From Macrostomum hystrix (Eukaryota; Platyhelminthes; Macrostomidae), in the NCBI GenBank assembly GCA_950097015.1, contig CATNEN010000002.1, positions 8,075,501-8,139,500 on the forward strand: a DNA stretch of 64,000 nucleotides, read 5' to 3'. How positions within the stretch are numbered: position 1 is the stretch's first letter; every line of letters starts with the position of its first letter. Below the pieces are notes generated by a model. That model made no database searches and had not been told where the DNA came from. It was given only the letters and a program-made list of their open reading frames with translations. Of this stretch, positions 1-10,251 are shown piece by piece. A program made the position numbers and the translations under genes.

Positions 1-2
1 AT

Positions 3-284
3 GAGATCCTGCTGCCGCGGATTCCACTGGAGCCCAACAATGCTGACCTGCCAGTCTGCTTCAAGCGGCTGCAGTTCCCAGTCAAGCCGAGCTTCTGCCT
101 GACGATCCACAAGTCGCAGGGCCAGTCGCTCGACACCGTGGGCATCGACCTAGCTGTCGGCTGCTTCGCCCACGGCCAGCTGTACACGGCGCTGTCCCGG
201 GCCAAGAATGTCGACAGCGTGCGCGTCCGGATCTCCGGTGAGCGGACGAGAAATGTCGTGTACCCTGAGGTGCTGAGTGACTGA
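3..284 (+). CDS. Helitron-type helicase, C-terminal end (partial)
   Basis: The window opens inside a reading frame of 93 codons that ends in TGA at 282-284. The peptide contains TIHKSQGQSL and YTALSRAKN, which correspond to motifs V and VI of Pif1/RecD-type superfamily 1B helicases. In animals this C-terminal block, with a stop soon after motif VI, is typical of the Rep-helicase encoded by Helitron rolling-circle transposons, which unwinds DNA during transposition. A cellular Pif1 helicase is the alternative. The upstream Rep nuclease and helicase motifs I-IV lie outside the window, so whether the element is intact cannot be judged. The frame is GC-rich and free of stops, unlike the AT-rich DNA after it. 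Confidence 0.75.
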   Translation, partial: EILLPRIPLEPNNADLPVCFKRLQFPVKPSFCLTIHKSQGQSLDTVGIDLAVGCFAHGQLYTALSRAKNVDSVRVRISGERTRNVVYPEVLSD

Positions 285-309
285 ACCTCGGTATCACAAG
301 TTGAGCCAC

Positions 310-359
310 CTGATATGTAAATGGTGTTTAACACCATGGGCCCATGGAAGGCATATCAG
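310..359. other. Nested palindromes just after the helicase ORF
   Basis: CTGATATG (310-317) pairs with CATATCAG (352-359). Between them lie an 8-bp inverted repeat around ATGGTGTT/AACACCAT (321-337) and the 14-bp perfect palindrome CCATGGGCCCATGG (335-348). A hairpin close to the 3' end is usual for Helitrons, but no clear CTRR terminus follows at the normal spacing, so assignment to the Helitron 3' end is only a guess. Confidence 0.4.
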
Positions 360-373
360 TTCAAATCCTGTTA

Positions 374-1225
374 CAGTGGCACTAAAAACCTTAAAAACAA
401 GTGCACCACCATAGTTAAAGCCATTTAGTCAGATTATTACCAGCCAAAATCTGAAGCATATAAAAACTAGCACCTAAAATATAACAATTTTCGTTAAAGA
501 CAATTCAGTGCAGATATATTATGGCTAAAAATAATTGAGCGTTTTATGTGCGAAAATTGCAAGCAAAAGCTTGAAAAAAATTAGACATATATAGATTAGC
601 TAGAAATAATTGAGCACTTCATGTGCGAAAATTGCAAGCAAAAGCTTGAAAAAAATTAGACAAATATAGATTAGCTAGAAATAATTGAGCACTTTATGTG
701 CGAAAATTGCAAGCAAAAGCTTGAAAAAAATTAGACAAATATAGATTAGCTAGAAATAATTGAGCACTTTATGTGCGAAAATTGCAAGCAAAAGCTTGAA
801 AAAAATTAGACAAATATAGATTAGCTAGAAATAATTGAGCACTTTATGTGCGAAAATTGCAAGCAAAAGCTTGAAAAAAATTAGACAAATATAGATTAGC
901 TAGAAATAATTGAGCACTTCATGTGCGAAAATTGCAAGCAAAAGCTTGAAAAAAATTAGACAAATATAGATTAGCTAGAAATAATTGAGCACTTCATGTG
1001 CGAAAATTGCAAGCAAAAGCTTGAAAAAAATTAGACAAATATAGATTAGCTAGAAATAATTGAGCACTTCATGTGCGAAAATTGCAAGCAAAAGCTTGAA
1101 AAAAATTAGACAAATATAGATTAGCTAGAAATAATTGAGCACTTCATGTGCGAAAATTGCAAGCAAAAGCTTGAAAATAAAATGTAGACAAATATAGATT
1201 AGCATTGTAAGGTTTCGTGCCACTG
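374..1225. mobile_element. Tc1/mariner-like MITE (TA target site)
   Basis: The sequence starts CAGTGGCACTAAAAACC (374-390) and ends with the imperfect reverse complement GGTTTCGTGCCACTG (1211-1225). A TA dinucleotide flanks each side (372-373 and 1226-1227). Terminal CAGTGGC with a TA duplication is typical of Tc1/mariner superfamily elements. There is no transposase frame; most of the 852 bp is the 75-bp tandem array annotated separately. It is therefore a non-autonomous element, or a pair of element ends enclosing an expanded array. Confidence 0.55.
526..1203. repeat. 75-bp tandem repeat, about 9 copies
   Basis: The AT-rich unit, recognisable by AATTGAGCACTTCATGTGCG followed by an AAGCTTG box, repeats every 75 bp (for example at 601, 676, 751, 826). 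Copies are nearly identical except the first and last, the usual edge decay of a tandem array. Within each unit GCACTTCATGTGC forms a short imperfect palindrome. No coding potential was seen. Confidence 0.9.
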
Positions 1226-1464
1226 TAGTGAGAGCAGGTTGGCTGCATAGTGTGGGCCCTGAGAAGCAGTTGAAAAGTACATGTTCGCTACTTTCATGAT
1301 CCATACTTTCTTCTGCTTAAACTGGAGAGACTATGCAGCCATGGTCTGAAGTAGCCTTAGCAGACCTGTAGGCTCCTTGTGATGCTTAATTCGAGAGTAA
1401 ACAGCTGTTCCCAGCTGCTGAGTGTGCTGAGTGCATTGCTTAGCCCCCATGCATGTCTCCCACG

Positions 1465-4093
1465 ATGCGGAGTTGAAGCCAGCAAGCAGAAAGACTGACA
1501 CCTGAGAATAGATCCATTTGATCAAACTGTGCAGGGTTTCTGGTCTTGCTGGTGGCAAACTCTGCAGAAGCATCTGCCCAACCCCCCACCTCACTACTAA
1601 TTTTATTGTCACTGAAATATGAGAATGAGTTTGCTGTTATTAACTGGCATAAAGTGGATTGATTGCTACATTTCTTATTTTACTATTATTGACTTCTCAA
1701 ATTCAATCTTCCATGCGGAGTTGAAGCCAGCAAGCAGAAAGACTGACACCTGAGAATAGATCCATTTGATCAAACTGTGCAGGGTTTCTGGTCTTGCTGG
1801 TGTCAAACTCTGCAGAAGCATCTGCCCAACCCCCCACCTCACTACTAATTTTATTGTCACTGAAATATGAGAATGAGTTTGCTGTTATTAACTGGCATAA
1901 AGTGGATTGATTGCTACATTTCTTATTTTACTATTATTGACTTCTCAAATTCAATCTTCCATGCGGAGTTGAAGCCAGCAAGCAGAAAGACTGACACCTG
2001 AGAATAGATCCATTTGATCAAACTGTGCAGGGTTTCTGGTCTTGCTGGTGGCAAACTCTGCAGAAGCATCTGCCCAACCCCCACCTCACTACTAATTTTA
2101 TTGTCACTGAAATATGAGAATGAGTTTGCTGTTATTAACTGGCATAAAGTGGATTGATTGCTACATTTCTTATTTTACTATTATTGACTTCTCAAATTCA
2201 ATCTTCCATGCGGAGTTGAAGCCAGCAAGCAGAAAGACTGACACCTGAGAATAGATCCATTTGATCAAACTGTGCAGGGTTTCTGGTCTTGCTGGTGTCA
2301 AACTCTGCAGAAGCATCTGCCCAACCCCCACCTCACTACTAATTTTATTGTCACTGAAATATGAGAATGAGTTTGCTGTTATTAACTGGCATAAAGTGGA
2401 TTGATTGCTACATTTCTTATTTTACTATTATTGACTTCTCAAATTCAATCTTCCATGCGGAGTTGAAGCCAGCAAGCAGAAAGACTGACACCTGAGAATA
2501 GATCCATTTGATCAAACTGTGCAGGGTTTCTGGTCTTGCTGGTGTCAAACTCTGCAGAAGCATCTGCCCAACCCCCCACCTCACTACTAATTTTATTGTC
2601 ACTGAAATATGAGAATGAGTTTGCTGTTATTAACTGGCATAAAGTGGATTGATTGCTACATTTCTTATTTTACTATTATTGACTTCTCAAATTCAATCTT
2701 CCATGCGGAGTTGAAGCCAGCAAGCAGAAAGACTGACACCTGAGAATAGATCCATTTGATCAAACTGTGCAGGGTTTCTGGTCTTGCTGGTGGCAAACTC
2801 TGCAGAAGCATCTGCCCAACCCCCCACCTCACTACTAATTTTATTGTCACTGAAATATGAGAATGAGTTTGCTGTTATTAACTGGCATAAAGTGGATTGA
2901 TTGCTACATTTCTTATTTTACTATTATTGACTTCTCAAATTCAATCTCCCATGCGGAGTTGAAGCCAGCAAGCAGAAAGACTGACACCTGAGAATAGATC
3001 CATTTGATCAAACTGTGCAGGGTTTCTGGTCTTGCTGGTGGCAAACTCTGCAGAAACATCTGCCCAACCCCCCACCTCACTACTGATTTGAATGTCACTG
3101 AAATATGAGAATGAGTTTGCTGTTATTAACTGGCATAAAGTGGATTGATTGCTACATTTCTTATTTTACTATTATTGACTTCTCAAATTCAATCTTCCAT
3201 GCGGAGTTGAAGCCAGCAAGCAGAAAGACTGACACCTGAGAATAGATCCATTTGATCAAACTGTGCAGGGTTTCTGGTCTTGCTGGTGGCAAACTCTGCA
3301 GAAACATCTGCCCAACCCCCCACCTCACTACTGATTTGAATGTCACTGAAATATGAGAATGAGTTTGCTGTTATTAACTGGCATAAAGTGGATTGATTGC
3401 TACATTTCTTATTTTACTATTATTGACTTCTCAAATTCAATCTTCCATGCGGAGTTGAAGCCAGCAAGCAGAAAGACTGACACCTGAGAATAGATCCATT
3501 TGATCAAACTGTGCAGGGTTTCTGGTCTTGCTGGTGTCAAACTCTGCAGAAGCATCTGCCCAACCCCCCACCTCACTACTGATTTGAATGTCACTGAAAT
3601 ATGAGAATGAGTTTGCTGTTATTAACTGGCATAAAGTGGATTGATTGCTACATTTCTTATTTTACTATTATTGACTTCTCAAATTCAATCTTCCATGCGG
3701 AGTTGAAGCCAGCAAGCAGAAAGACTGACACCTGAGAATAGATCCATTTGATCAAACTGTGCAGGGTTTCTGGTCTTGCTGGTGTCAAACTCTGCAGAAG
3801 CATCTGCCCAACCCTCCACCTCACTACTGATTTGAATGTCACTGAAATATGTGAGAATGAGTTTGCTGTTATTAACTGGCATAAAGTGGATTGATTGCTA
3901 CATTTCTTATTTTACTATTATTGACTTCTCAAATTCAATCTTCCATGCGGAGTTGAAGCCAGCAAGCAGAAAGACTGACACCTGAGAATAGATCCATTTG
4001 ATCAAACTGTGCAGGGTTTCTGGTCTTGCTGGTGGCAAACTCTGCAGAAGCATCTGCCCAACCCCCACCTCACTACTAATTTTATTGTCACTG
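1465..4093. repeat. 248-bp satellite, left block (about 10.6 copies)
   Basis: Head-to-tail copies of a 248-bp unit (247 bp where a run of six C is five), marked by ATGCGGAGTTGAAGCCAGC. The left edge is abrupt and starts mid-unit. Sequence classes differ at a few diagnostic sites: CTAATTTTATTGTC versus CTGATTTGAATGTC, GGTGGCAA versus GGTGTCAA, and AAGCATC versus AAACATC. The block ends where the Gypsy element inserted, and the interrupted unit resumes at 10636. Many units carry a 61-codon open frame on the minus strand, but single-base indels destroy it in many copies. Confidence 0.97.
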
Positions 4094-4477
4094 TGTAACA
4101 GGGCTTGTCTCTCTACTTTTCTCTCTAATGGTAGCGTATCACTCGGCACGAGCGGTTTAACCTTTTAAGGCACTGGCTTACTATTCTCCAGTCTTTGCTG
4201 GGCGTTTTCTGTGGATCAGAGGGTCACAGCCTCAAATAACCAACTCAACACTTTTCTTCTTCAGTAATAGCTTATTTGCTTTTCGCCACACTGGTACGTT
4301 GATTTGTCTCAACTGAATTACACTCGTTTATATACACAAAAGAAAATGTTTGTTAAAGTAAACGAATTTGACAAAATATTTAAAATATGTTACATATAAA
4401 AAATATTTTGCGCATTCAAACAAAAAGCATAGGCACGAATTTGACTTTAAAGAAATAATAAAAGCATCCCTACTACA
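4094..4477 (-). repeat. Gypsy 3' LTR (left copy)
   Basis: A 384-bp LTR with termini TGTAACA and TACTACA in plus-strand reading (TGT...ACA). In element orientation it is the downstream LTR. It matches the right LTR along its whole length, with one substitution noticed. Confidence 0.95.
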
Positions 4478-4492
4478 ACTTGCCTTCCCTAA
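4478..4492 (-). other. Polypurine tract of the Gypsy element
   Basis: On the minus strand the sequence directly before the 3' LTR reads AGGGAAGGCAAGT, a purine-rich stretch where plus-strand DNA synthesis is normally primed. The rest of 4493-4678 is 3' untranslated DNA of the element, including a GCT-rich run near 4620-4680. Confidence 0.6.
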
Positions 4493-4678
4493 AATAAAAA
4501 TTGAATAAAGCATGAGTGATATTTTTAGTAATAATATTATTTAAGCCGCATGAGTCAATTTTACTTTATGTAGCATCAGGTCACCGTCCTCAGTCCCGTC
4601 GCCTCTGCTTCTTTGCCGATGCTGCTGCCACCGCTGCTGCTGCCGCCGCTGTCACTGCCGCCGCTGCTGCTGCTGCCG

Positions 4679-7600
4679 TCACTGGTAGTGGGAGTACCGC
4701 TTCCTTGGCACAAAGCCATACTTGTTAGGCTTACGCGGTGCCTCCCTGCGATTCGCGACAGGTGTCGGACCTGCTGGCTCATTGATGACTGTAGGCTTTC
4801 TTGGCCGCAGGTTGTACCGCACCTCTCGCCACTGAAGTGGTGCTGCCGTTCCACTGGCTACATCCGCTCGGTCCTCAGCCTCCTCCTCACAGGCTGGTTC
4901 CTCCACAACATCATGGTCTGGTGGTTCAGCTTCAGGTTCTTCTTCGTTATCTTCTTCCGACTCTTCTAACTCTTCCTCCGTTTCCGTTTCAGAATCTTCG
5001 ATAAGTTCTGCCGAACTTCCGGAATCTGTGTCAGAGTCTTCATCAGTTTCTTCAATCTCACTTCCACTTATGTCTGTCTCTTTGCAAGCTCTCCATTGAA
5101 TTCTTTCCTCTTCTGAGTCAGAGCTTTCTTCTTGCTCGATTTCTTGAACTGCCTTTTTCAGAATCTTAGGTTGCACTTCCTTTCTTTTCTGGATCTTCTG
5201 GGCAGTCTCCTGCCTTCCCTTATCTGTTGGTTCTCTCTTCTCCATGTCAGAACTTTCGGGCATGCCCGTGGCTTTGACCGAGTTCGGTACAGGAGTCAGA
5301 TTATTCCGGTGTACCAGCATCATGGCACCGATTAGTTTTCCATTCTCCTCTTTCTGGACTCTGAAAACTGTGTCCGAAAGCTTAGCCAACACTCTGTAAG
5401 AGGCTCTCTTCTTTCGGTGAAATTTATTGCTCTCGTCACCATGCAACTGTGGATTGTTTATCAATACGAGACCGCCGATTGGCACGGCCTTGGTGATCAC
5501 TGTCTCAGCAGCCTGCTCCCGACGGTCTCGCACCTTTTCTAATTTCTTCTGAACCACCTTCTGCATCTCCTCAATTCTTTTAGCATGATCAGCTACATAG
5601 CTAGGATAGTCGTAGTACAATCTGGGCCTTTTGACAACACTGTCTATTGGCAACTCCGCCTCACGTCCGAACAATAGATAATGTGGAGTGAATCCTGTTG
5701 TCTGATTTACACTCGTTCGAACAGCCACTAAAGCTGCTGGGATCAACAGGTCCCAGTCGGAGTGGTCTTTCTCAACTAGACAGGTGATGATGGACTTTAT
5801 CTGACGGTTAAATCTTTCTACAAGGCCGTTGCTTTGCGCATGATATGGCGTCGTGCAGGTATGCTTGATACCATACAATGTACAAAACGCCTGGAACTGA
5901 CGGCTCACAAAAGTTTTCCCGTTGTCAGTGTGGATCCAACGGCACTGACCATACTCGCTAAAAATTCTTTCTTGTAGGAGTTTTATGACTGTGTCCGACT
6001 TTTGATTTCTGATTGGAAATGCAAACGGGAACTTAGTAGTGCTGTCGATGACTGTCAGCACGTACTTGTGTCCTCGTCGGCTTTCTTTAGAAATCGGCCC
6101 AATCAGATCAATGTGTAGGCGATGGAATGCCTCGCACACAGGGAATGTTTGCACCGGTGCCTTCACCTTATTGCCTGCTTTACTCTCGAGGCATGGGATG
6201 CACTCGGCCACATAATTCTCTACAGTAGTAACTAGGCCAGGTTTCCAGAATCGCTCTCGTACCTTTTGTACGGTTTTATCTCGTCCAAGATGTCCTGCTA
6301 AAGGACTGTCATGCAATTCTCGGAGGACCTCTTTTTCTATTCCACTCGGAAGTACTACTTTCCGGGTACCGTCAGTCACGATGGTTAACATTCCATCCTC
6401 AATCTTCATCTGCTCGTATGATTTGATCATCTTTTTCAGCTCGTGGCTAGCCCCTGTAGGTAATTCTGGCCTCAGTATTCCTTGTTCCTTCCACTCAATC
6501 AGGATTTTAACGTCCTGATCCTCTCTCTGTGCAATAACCAGCTGTTCCTTCGTCAGTGGTACTGACAGGAAATCTGTTAATAATTTTCGGCATGCCGTTG
6601 TCTCTTCCAATTCCTCATCTTCGAAATAGTCTCTTGCGTCCACGAAAATTTCATTCGCATCATCATCATCTGTATCGATGCCACTGTCTGTCTGACAGCT
6701 CTGACTCATCATGGCTCGTCCAGTGATTTGACTTTGGTTAATCTTTGCTTCAGAAGCCTCTTTAATTTCCGATGGTCTTCTAGACAAGCTGTCTGCATTG
6801 CTATGCTTAGCTCCGCTTCTATGCTGGATCTCGTACTGAAACTCACTCAACCGTTCGATCCACCTTCCTAAAATACCCTGGGCTTCTGTTTGACGTAGTA
6901 GCCACAGGATCGCTTTGTGGTCGGTACGTGCCAAGAACTTCTTCCCGATCAAATAGAATCGGAAGTGTTTCATACCATCCACCAAGGCGAGCAATTCCTT
7001 TCGTGTTATCGGATATCGTTTTTCAGATTCCGTCATTGCCCTGCTGAAATAGGCGATTGGTCTTTCTACTCCATCTGCCTGGATTTGTCCAAGACAGGCT
7101 CCTATCCTTCCTTCGGATGCATCAGTGTCTAACACCATTTTGACATTTTCATATTCTGAAAATTCGGGATAAGCCAACACATCGGTGGACATCATTTTCT
7201 GTTTTAGAAGTGCAAACGCCTCGTCATGTTTCGAGTTCCATTTCTCCTTAAAGTTCGTTATACCCTTTTTGGTTAACTGAAACAGCGGATGCGCTGCTTC
7301 GGCATAGTCCTTAACGAATCTACAATAGTAGTTGCATAGGCCCAAGAAACTTCTTAATTCCTTGACGTCTTGCGGAGTAGGCCATGATCGGATGGCTTCG
7401 ATTTTGGCCGGATCTGTTCGAATTCCATTTCGGCCTACTATGTGGCCTAGATATTTCAGTTCTTCTTGAAACAGATTACATTTTCTTGGTCTCAATTTCA
7501 GTCCAGCTTCGGATAATCTCCGGAACACTTCTCGTAGGTGACACAGATGTTCATCGAATTCCTTCGAGTAAGTAACGATATCGTCGATGTACGACATCGC

Positions 7601-9124
7601 GAACTTGTGTTGAATGCCGATCAACACAAGGTTCATCAACCTCTGGAAGGTTCCAGGTGCATTTGACAAGCCTTGAGCCATTACTTGGTACTCAAACTGG
7701 CCCCTAGTTAATGTCGAGAATGCCGTCATATGTTTGTGTTCTTCTTTAATTGGGACTTGCCAGTATCCAGAGTTAAGGTCTAAACTGCTGAAATACTGAC
7801 TTCCAGTAAGGTGAGAGAATGTCTCCTGAATATTAGGTAACGGATACGGATAGTACTCCACACGAGAATTCAGTACTCGAAAGTCACTCACGATCCTTAT
7901 TGTACCATCCTTCTTTGGTACTATGACCAAGGGTGTCGAATAGGTGCTATAACATGGCCTAATCAGGTTTTTGGCCAGCATGTCATCAAGCAAATCATCC
8001 ACCTGTTTTTGCAAATGAGGCGGAATTCTGCGAGTCGGTATTCTGACTGGCGTAGTATCTTTAAGAGCAATTTCATGCGTCACCAAATGTGTCAGACCCA
8101 TATCTTGCTCGGTCTGAGAGAACGCTGCTCTGTTCTCTTTCAGCAATTGTATAACTTGTTCCTTTTGTTCCGAATTCATCTCTCCGATGTTAACCTCCTT
8201 GATCCATTCATCAATGTCCTTTGAGGCTTCCTCTCTCTTTACAGCATTGACTTGTCCGGTATTTTGACTCGAATTGATTGAATTAACAAAATAATTCAAG
8301 TTCTTCGCTGTTAATGGCTTGGCATAGCCAATAAGAGCTGCTCCTTTCACTTTGACTTCTCTGTTCTGTTTATTGACTAGTTCTATGACTCCAACTCCTT
8401 CGTTCAAGGTTACTAATGCTGGTACTAGCTCCAGATCATAACCTTTGGCTGCAATATAGCCGTCATTAGTCTCAATCACCATGGGAGTACCGTAATTAGC
8501 TTCGGCATTTTCTCCCAATCGGATTGGCACTTTCAAAGCACTATTCGCTGGTATTGTGATCTGATTCTGGCAATAGACTCGTCGAATTCGAACAGGTAGT
8601 CTTGTGAACTGAATTGGGATGCAGATCCCATCTTTCAGTACCAAGACTCCTTTACTGAAATTGATACCATCACAGTAGTCTGTGAGAAAGTCCATTCCAA
8701 GGATGTCGTCACAGTCGTGGTCACACAGAAGAAATCTTGTCTCAATCTCAATTTCTCCGAACTTCACTTTAAGCATTGCTTCACCTCTAAGTGACACAAC
8801 TGTTCCGTCAAACGTGGTGACTCTCAAATTGCATGGTTCTATCTCGTCGTCACAAACCACTCTCTTCCATGAACTCCTACTTAAGAAGTTGTTTCCGGCT
8901 CCTGTGTCTATCAAAAACATAATATCTCGCTTTCGTATCTTTCCATTCACAATTGCTTCCTGACCTTTCTTGACCGGCTCTGGGATTCTGATCGTCTCAA
9001 TGGGTGACTCACTTTTAATTTCTTTGCTAGCGGCTTTCTGACCTGTTTCACATGGTGTAACTGGTGCTTTCGCATGTGCTTGCATTTTTGCAGTGCTGGG
9101 TGCATACGCATGGTGCTGTCTCAT
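4679..9124 (-). CDS. pol: Gypsy Pol polyprotein (PR-RT-RNaseH-IN)
   Basis: The polyprotein makes the element's enzymes for reverse transcription and integration. Numbered from the ATG at 9124 (1481 residues): retropepsin DTGA at 73-76 with ILGMDFL near 141-147; reverse transcriptase about 385-570 with catalytic YIDD at 512-515; RNase H from about 662 (LDTDAS); integrase with an HHCC zinc finger about 937-978 and catalytic D1006, D1067 and E1103 in a DD35E arrangement. A glutamate- and aspartate-rich tail follows the integrase. The frame stays open upstream of the ATG into the end of gag, in the -1 frame, so the real product is probably a Gag-Pol fusion made by frameshifting at 9286-9292. All catalytic residues checked are present. 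Confidence 0.95.
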   Translation of the reverse strand: MRQHHAYAPSTAKMQAHAKAPVTPCETGQKAASKEIKSESPIETIRIPEPVKKGQEAIVNGKIRKRDIMFLIDTGAGNNFLSRSSWKRVVCDDEIEPCNLRVTTFDGTVVSLRGEAMLKVKFGEIEIETRFLLCDHDCDDILGMDFLTDYCDGINFSKGVLVLKDGICIPIQFTRLPVRIRRVYCQNQITIPANSALKVPIRLGENAEANYGTPMVIETNDGYIAAKGYDLELVPALVTLNEGVGVIELVNKQNREVKVKGAALIGYAKPLTAKNLNYFVNSINSSQNTGQVNAVKREEASKDIDEWIKEVNIGEMNSEQKEQVIQLLKENRAAFSQTEQDMGLTHLVTHEIALKDTTPVRIPTRRIPPHLQKQVDDLLDDMLAKNLIRPCYSTYSTPLVIVPKKDGTIRIVSDFRVLNSRVEYYPYPLPNIQETFSHLTGSQYFSSLDLNSGYWQVPIKEEHKHMTAFSTLTRGQFEYQVMAQGLSNAPGTFQRLMNLVLIGIQHKFAMSYIDDIVTYSKEFDEHLCHLREVFRRLSEAGLKLRPRKCNLFQEELKYLGHIVGRNGIRTDPAKIEAIRSWPTPQDVKELRSFLGLCNYYCRFVKDYAEAAHPLFQLTKKGITNFKEKWNSKHDEAFALLKQKMMSTDVLAYPEFSEYENVKMVLDTDASEGRIGACLGQIQADGVERPIAYFSRAMTESEKRYPITRKELLALVDGMKHFRFYLIGKKFLARTDHKAILWLLRQTEAQGILGRWIERLSEFQYEIQHRSGAKHSNADSLSRRPSEIKEASEAKINQSQITGRAMMSQSCQTDSGIDTDDDDANEIFVDARDYFEDEELEETTACRKLLTDFLSVPLTKEQLVIAQREDQDVKILIEWKEQGILRPELPTGASHELKKMIKSYEQMKIEDGMLTIVTDGTRKVVLPSGIEKEVLRELHDSPLAGHLGRDKTVQKVRERFWKPGLVTTVENYVAECIPCLESKAGNKVKAPVQTFPVCEAFHRLHIDLIGPISKESRRGHKYVLTVIDSTTKFPFAFPIRNQKSDTVIKLLQERIFSEYGQCRWIHTDNGKTFVSRQFQAFCTLYGIKHTCTTPYHAQSNGLVERFNRQIKSIITCLVEKDHSDWDLLIPAALVAVRTSVNQTTGFTPHYLLFGREAELPIDSVVKRPRLYYDYPSYVADHAKRIEEMQKVVQKKLEKVRDRREQAAETVITKAVPIGGLVLINNPQLHGDESNKFHRKKRASYRVLAKLSDTVFRVQKEENGKLIGAMMLVHRNNLTPVPNSVKATGMPESSDMEKREPTDKGRQETAQKIQKRKEVQPKILKKAVQEIEQEESSDSEEERIQWRACKETDISGSEIEETDEDSDTDSGSSAELIEDSETETEEELEESEEDNEEEPEAEPPDHDVVEEPACEEEAEDRADVASGTAAPLQWREVRYNLRPRKPTVINEPAGPTPVANRREAPRKPNKYGFVPRKRYSHYQ

Positions 9125-9218
9125 TTCTCGCGGCTGATTAAACTTGTTGAAATAATAATTATTTTTCTTGTAAGCAAAACGTTGGTTATCAATTTTATAC
9201 GCACTATTTACAAACTCT

Positions 9219-9292
9219 GAGGCCTGGAATTTGTTAAAGGATTTTCCGGAGGAACGGGGCCTCGACTTACGTCCCTCGTATTTTAGTTTCCC
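9219..9292 (-). promoter_or_regulatory. Predicted -1 frameshift signal with H-type pseudoknot
   Basis: The last sense codons of gag form the heptamer G GGA AAC (9286-9292) immediately before the gag stop, in the reading phase needed for simultaneous -1 slippage; the same heptamer is used by some lentiviruses. After an 8-nt spacer, GAGGGACG (9270-9277) pairs with CGTTCCTC (9249-9256) as an 8-bp stem with one G-U pair. Inside its loop GAGGCC (9258-9263) pairs with GGCCTC (9219-9224). This gives an H-type pseudoknot with loops of 6, 1 and 24 nt. Pol is in the -1 frame relative to gag and is open through this region. Confidence 0.75.
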
Positions 9293-10191
9293 TGGTTCTG
9301 GAAGTTCTGCTGACCGTTGCCCATCCTCATAGGACAGAATCTGGCAATATGGCCGAGTTTTCCGCAGTTGAAGCAGGTTCGGTTCTGGTTCAAGAATTGC
9401 GGCCCATTGTACTGCGTATTCTGCTGTTGCAGGAACTTAGGTACATATGGCTTCCTTGGTACGTACTGTTTCTCAGCCATTTTGCTGGTGAGCTCCTGCA
9501 AGAGTTTCTGCTGTCTTTCAATTTCTTCCTTCTGCTTCACAATTGTTGCCCTTAGAGACTCCTCTTCCTCTTCACCATTTCTGGTAATCCTTACTCCGGC
9601 ACCTTTGTGTGTCATGCTCCAGGCGGCTTCCAACCTTCTAAGCATTCTCTTTAGTTCCTGTAGATTGGCAGGCTGAGCAAAGATTAGTTTCTCCCTCATG
9701 TCAGCGGATATCTTGGCTCCCTTGATGTATTGCTCAACCAGTTCATCTTCTCGTTGCTCCATTGTCATGTTTGGGAAGGCTCTGGCAGCCAGTTCAATCA
9801 GACTATCTGAATAGGCTTCTACCGATTCATTCTTGCCTTGCATTCTTCCTCGAAACTCTTCTCTGAATTCTGCTGGGCTTCCAGTTCGTCCGAATCTTTC
9901 TGCCATCCGCTCCTTGAATTCTTCGTAGTCAAGGTTTTCTGGGAGGTTCATTCTCTGTACAGAGGCAAATACTGTGGACAAGTCCAAGTTGGCAAGCAAT
10001 TCCTGCTTTCGATGGTCCACATCAATTCCTTCTGTCTCGCATCTTTGATCAAATGCGGTGAGCCACACCCGAATATCCTGATTAGGTGTGAACTTTTGGA
10101 TCTTCACATGGCGTGTTGGAGCAATCTCCAACCGATTTCTCAGCTCTTCCGCGAGTACAGCCATCAAATCTTGTACTTGAGCTTGATCCAT
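9283..10191 (-). CDS. gag: Gypsy Gag
   Basis: This 302-residue structural protein would form the virus-like particle and package the element RNA. The middle has a retrotransposon Gag capsid-like helical region (about 40-190) and a basic coiled-coil stretch (about 205-240). One CCHC zinc knuckle, CFNCGKLGHIARFCPM, lies at 273-288, 15 residues before the stop. The ATG at 10189-10191 is about 60 bp inside the 5' LTR. The frame ends at the slippery heptamer that would feed ribosomes into pol. Confidence 0.93.
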   Translation of the reverse strand: MDQAQVQDLMAVLAEELRNRLEIAPTRHVKIQKFTPNQDIRVWLTAFDQRCETEGIDVDHRKQELLANLDLSTVFASVQRMNLPENLDYEEFKERMAERFGRTGSPAEFREEFRGRMQGKNESVEAYSDSLIELAARAFPNMTMEQREDELVEQYIKGAKISADMREKLIFAQPANLQELKRMLRRLEAAWSMTHKGAGVRITRNGEEEEESLRATIVKQKEEIERQQKLLQELTSKMAEKQYVPRKPYVPKFLQQQNTQYNGPQFLNQNRTCFNCGKLGHIARFCPMRMGNGQQNFQNQGN

Positions 10192-10235
10192 TGTTACTCC
10201 TCAATGGGGTTATTTCGCTGTTTCTCTGATCCTTT

Positions 10236-10247
10236 CCGCTGCCACCA
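10236..10247 (-). other. Primer-binding site of the Gypsy element
   Basis: Four bases inside the 5' LTR the minus strand reads TGGTGGCAGCGG. From memory of tRNA sequences this is complementary to the 3' end (with CCA) of a eukaryotic tRNA-Leu whose acceptor strand ends CCGCTGCCA. The position is certain for a priming site; the tRNA identity is less so. Confidence 0.6.
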
Positions 10248-10251
10248 AAGT

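Noticed and set aside
350-385. Possible tRNA or SINE B-box (GTTCAAATC)
   Set aside because: The T-arm does not fold correctly and no A-box or acceptor stem was found.
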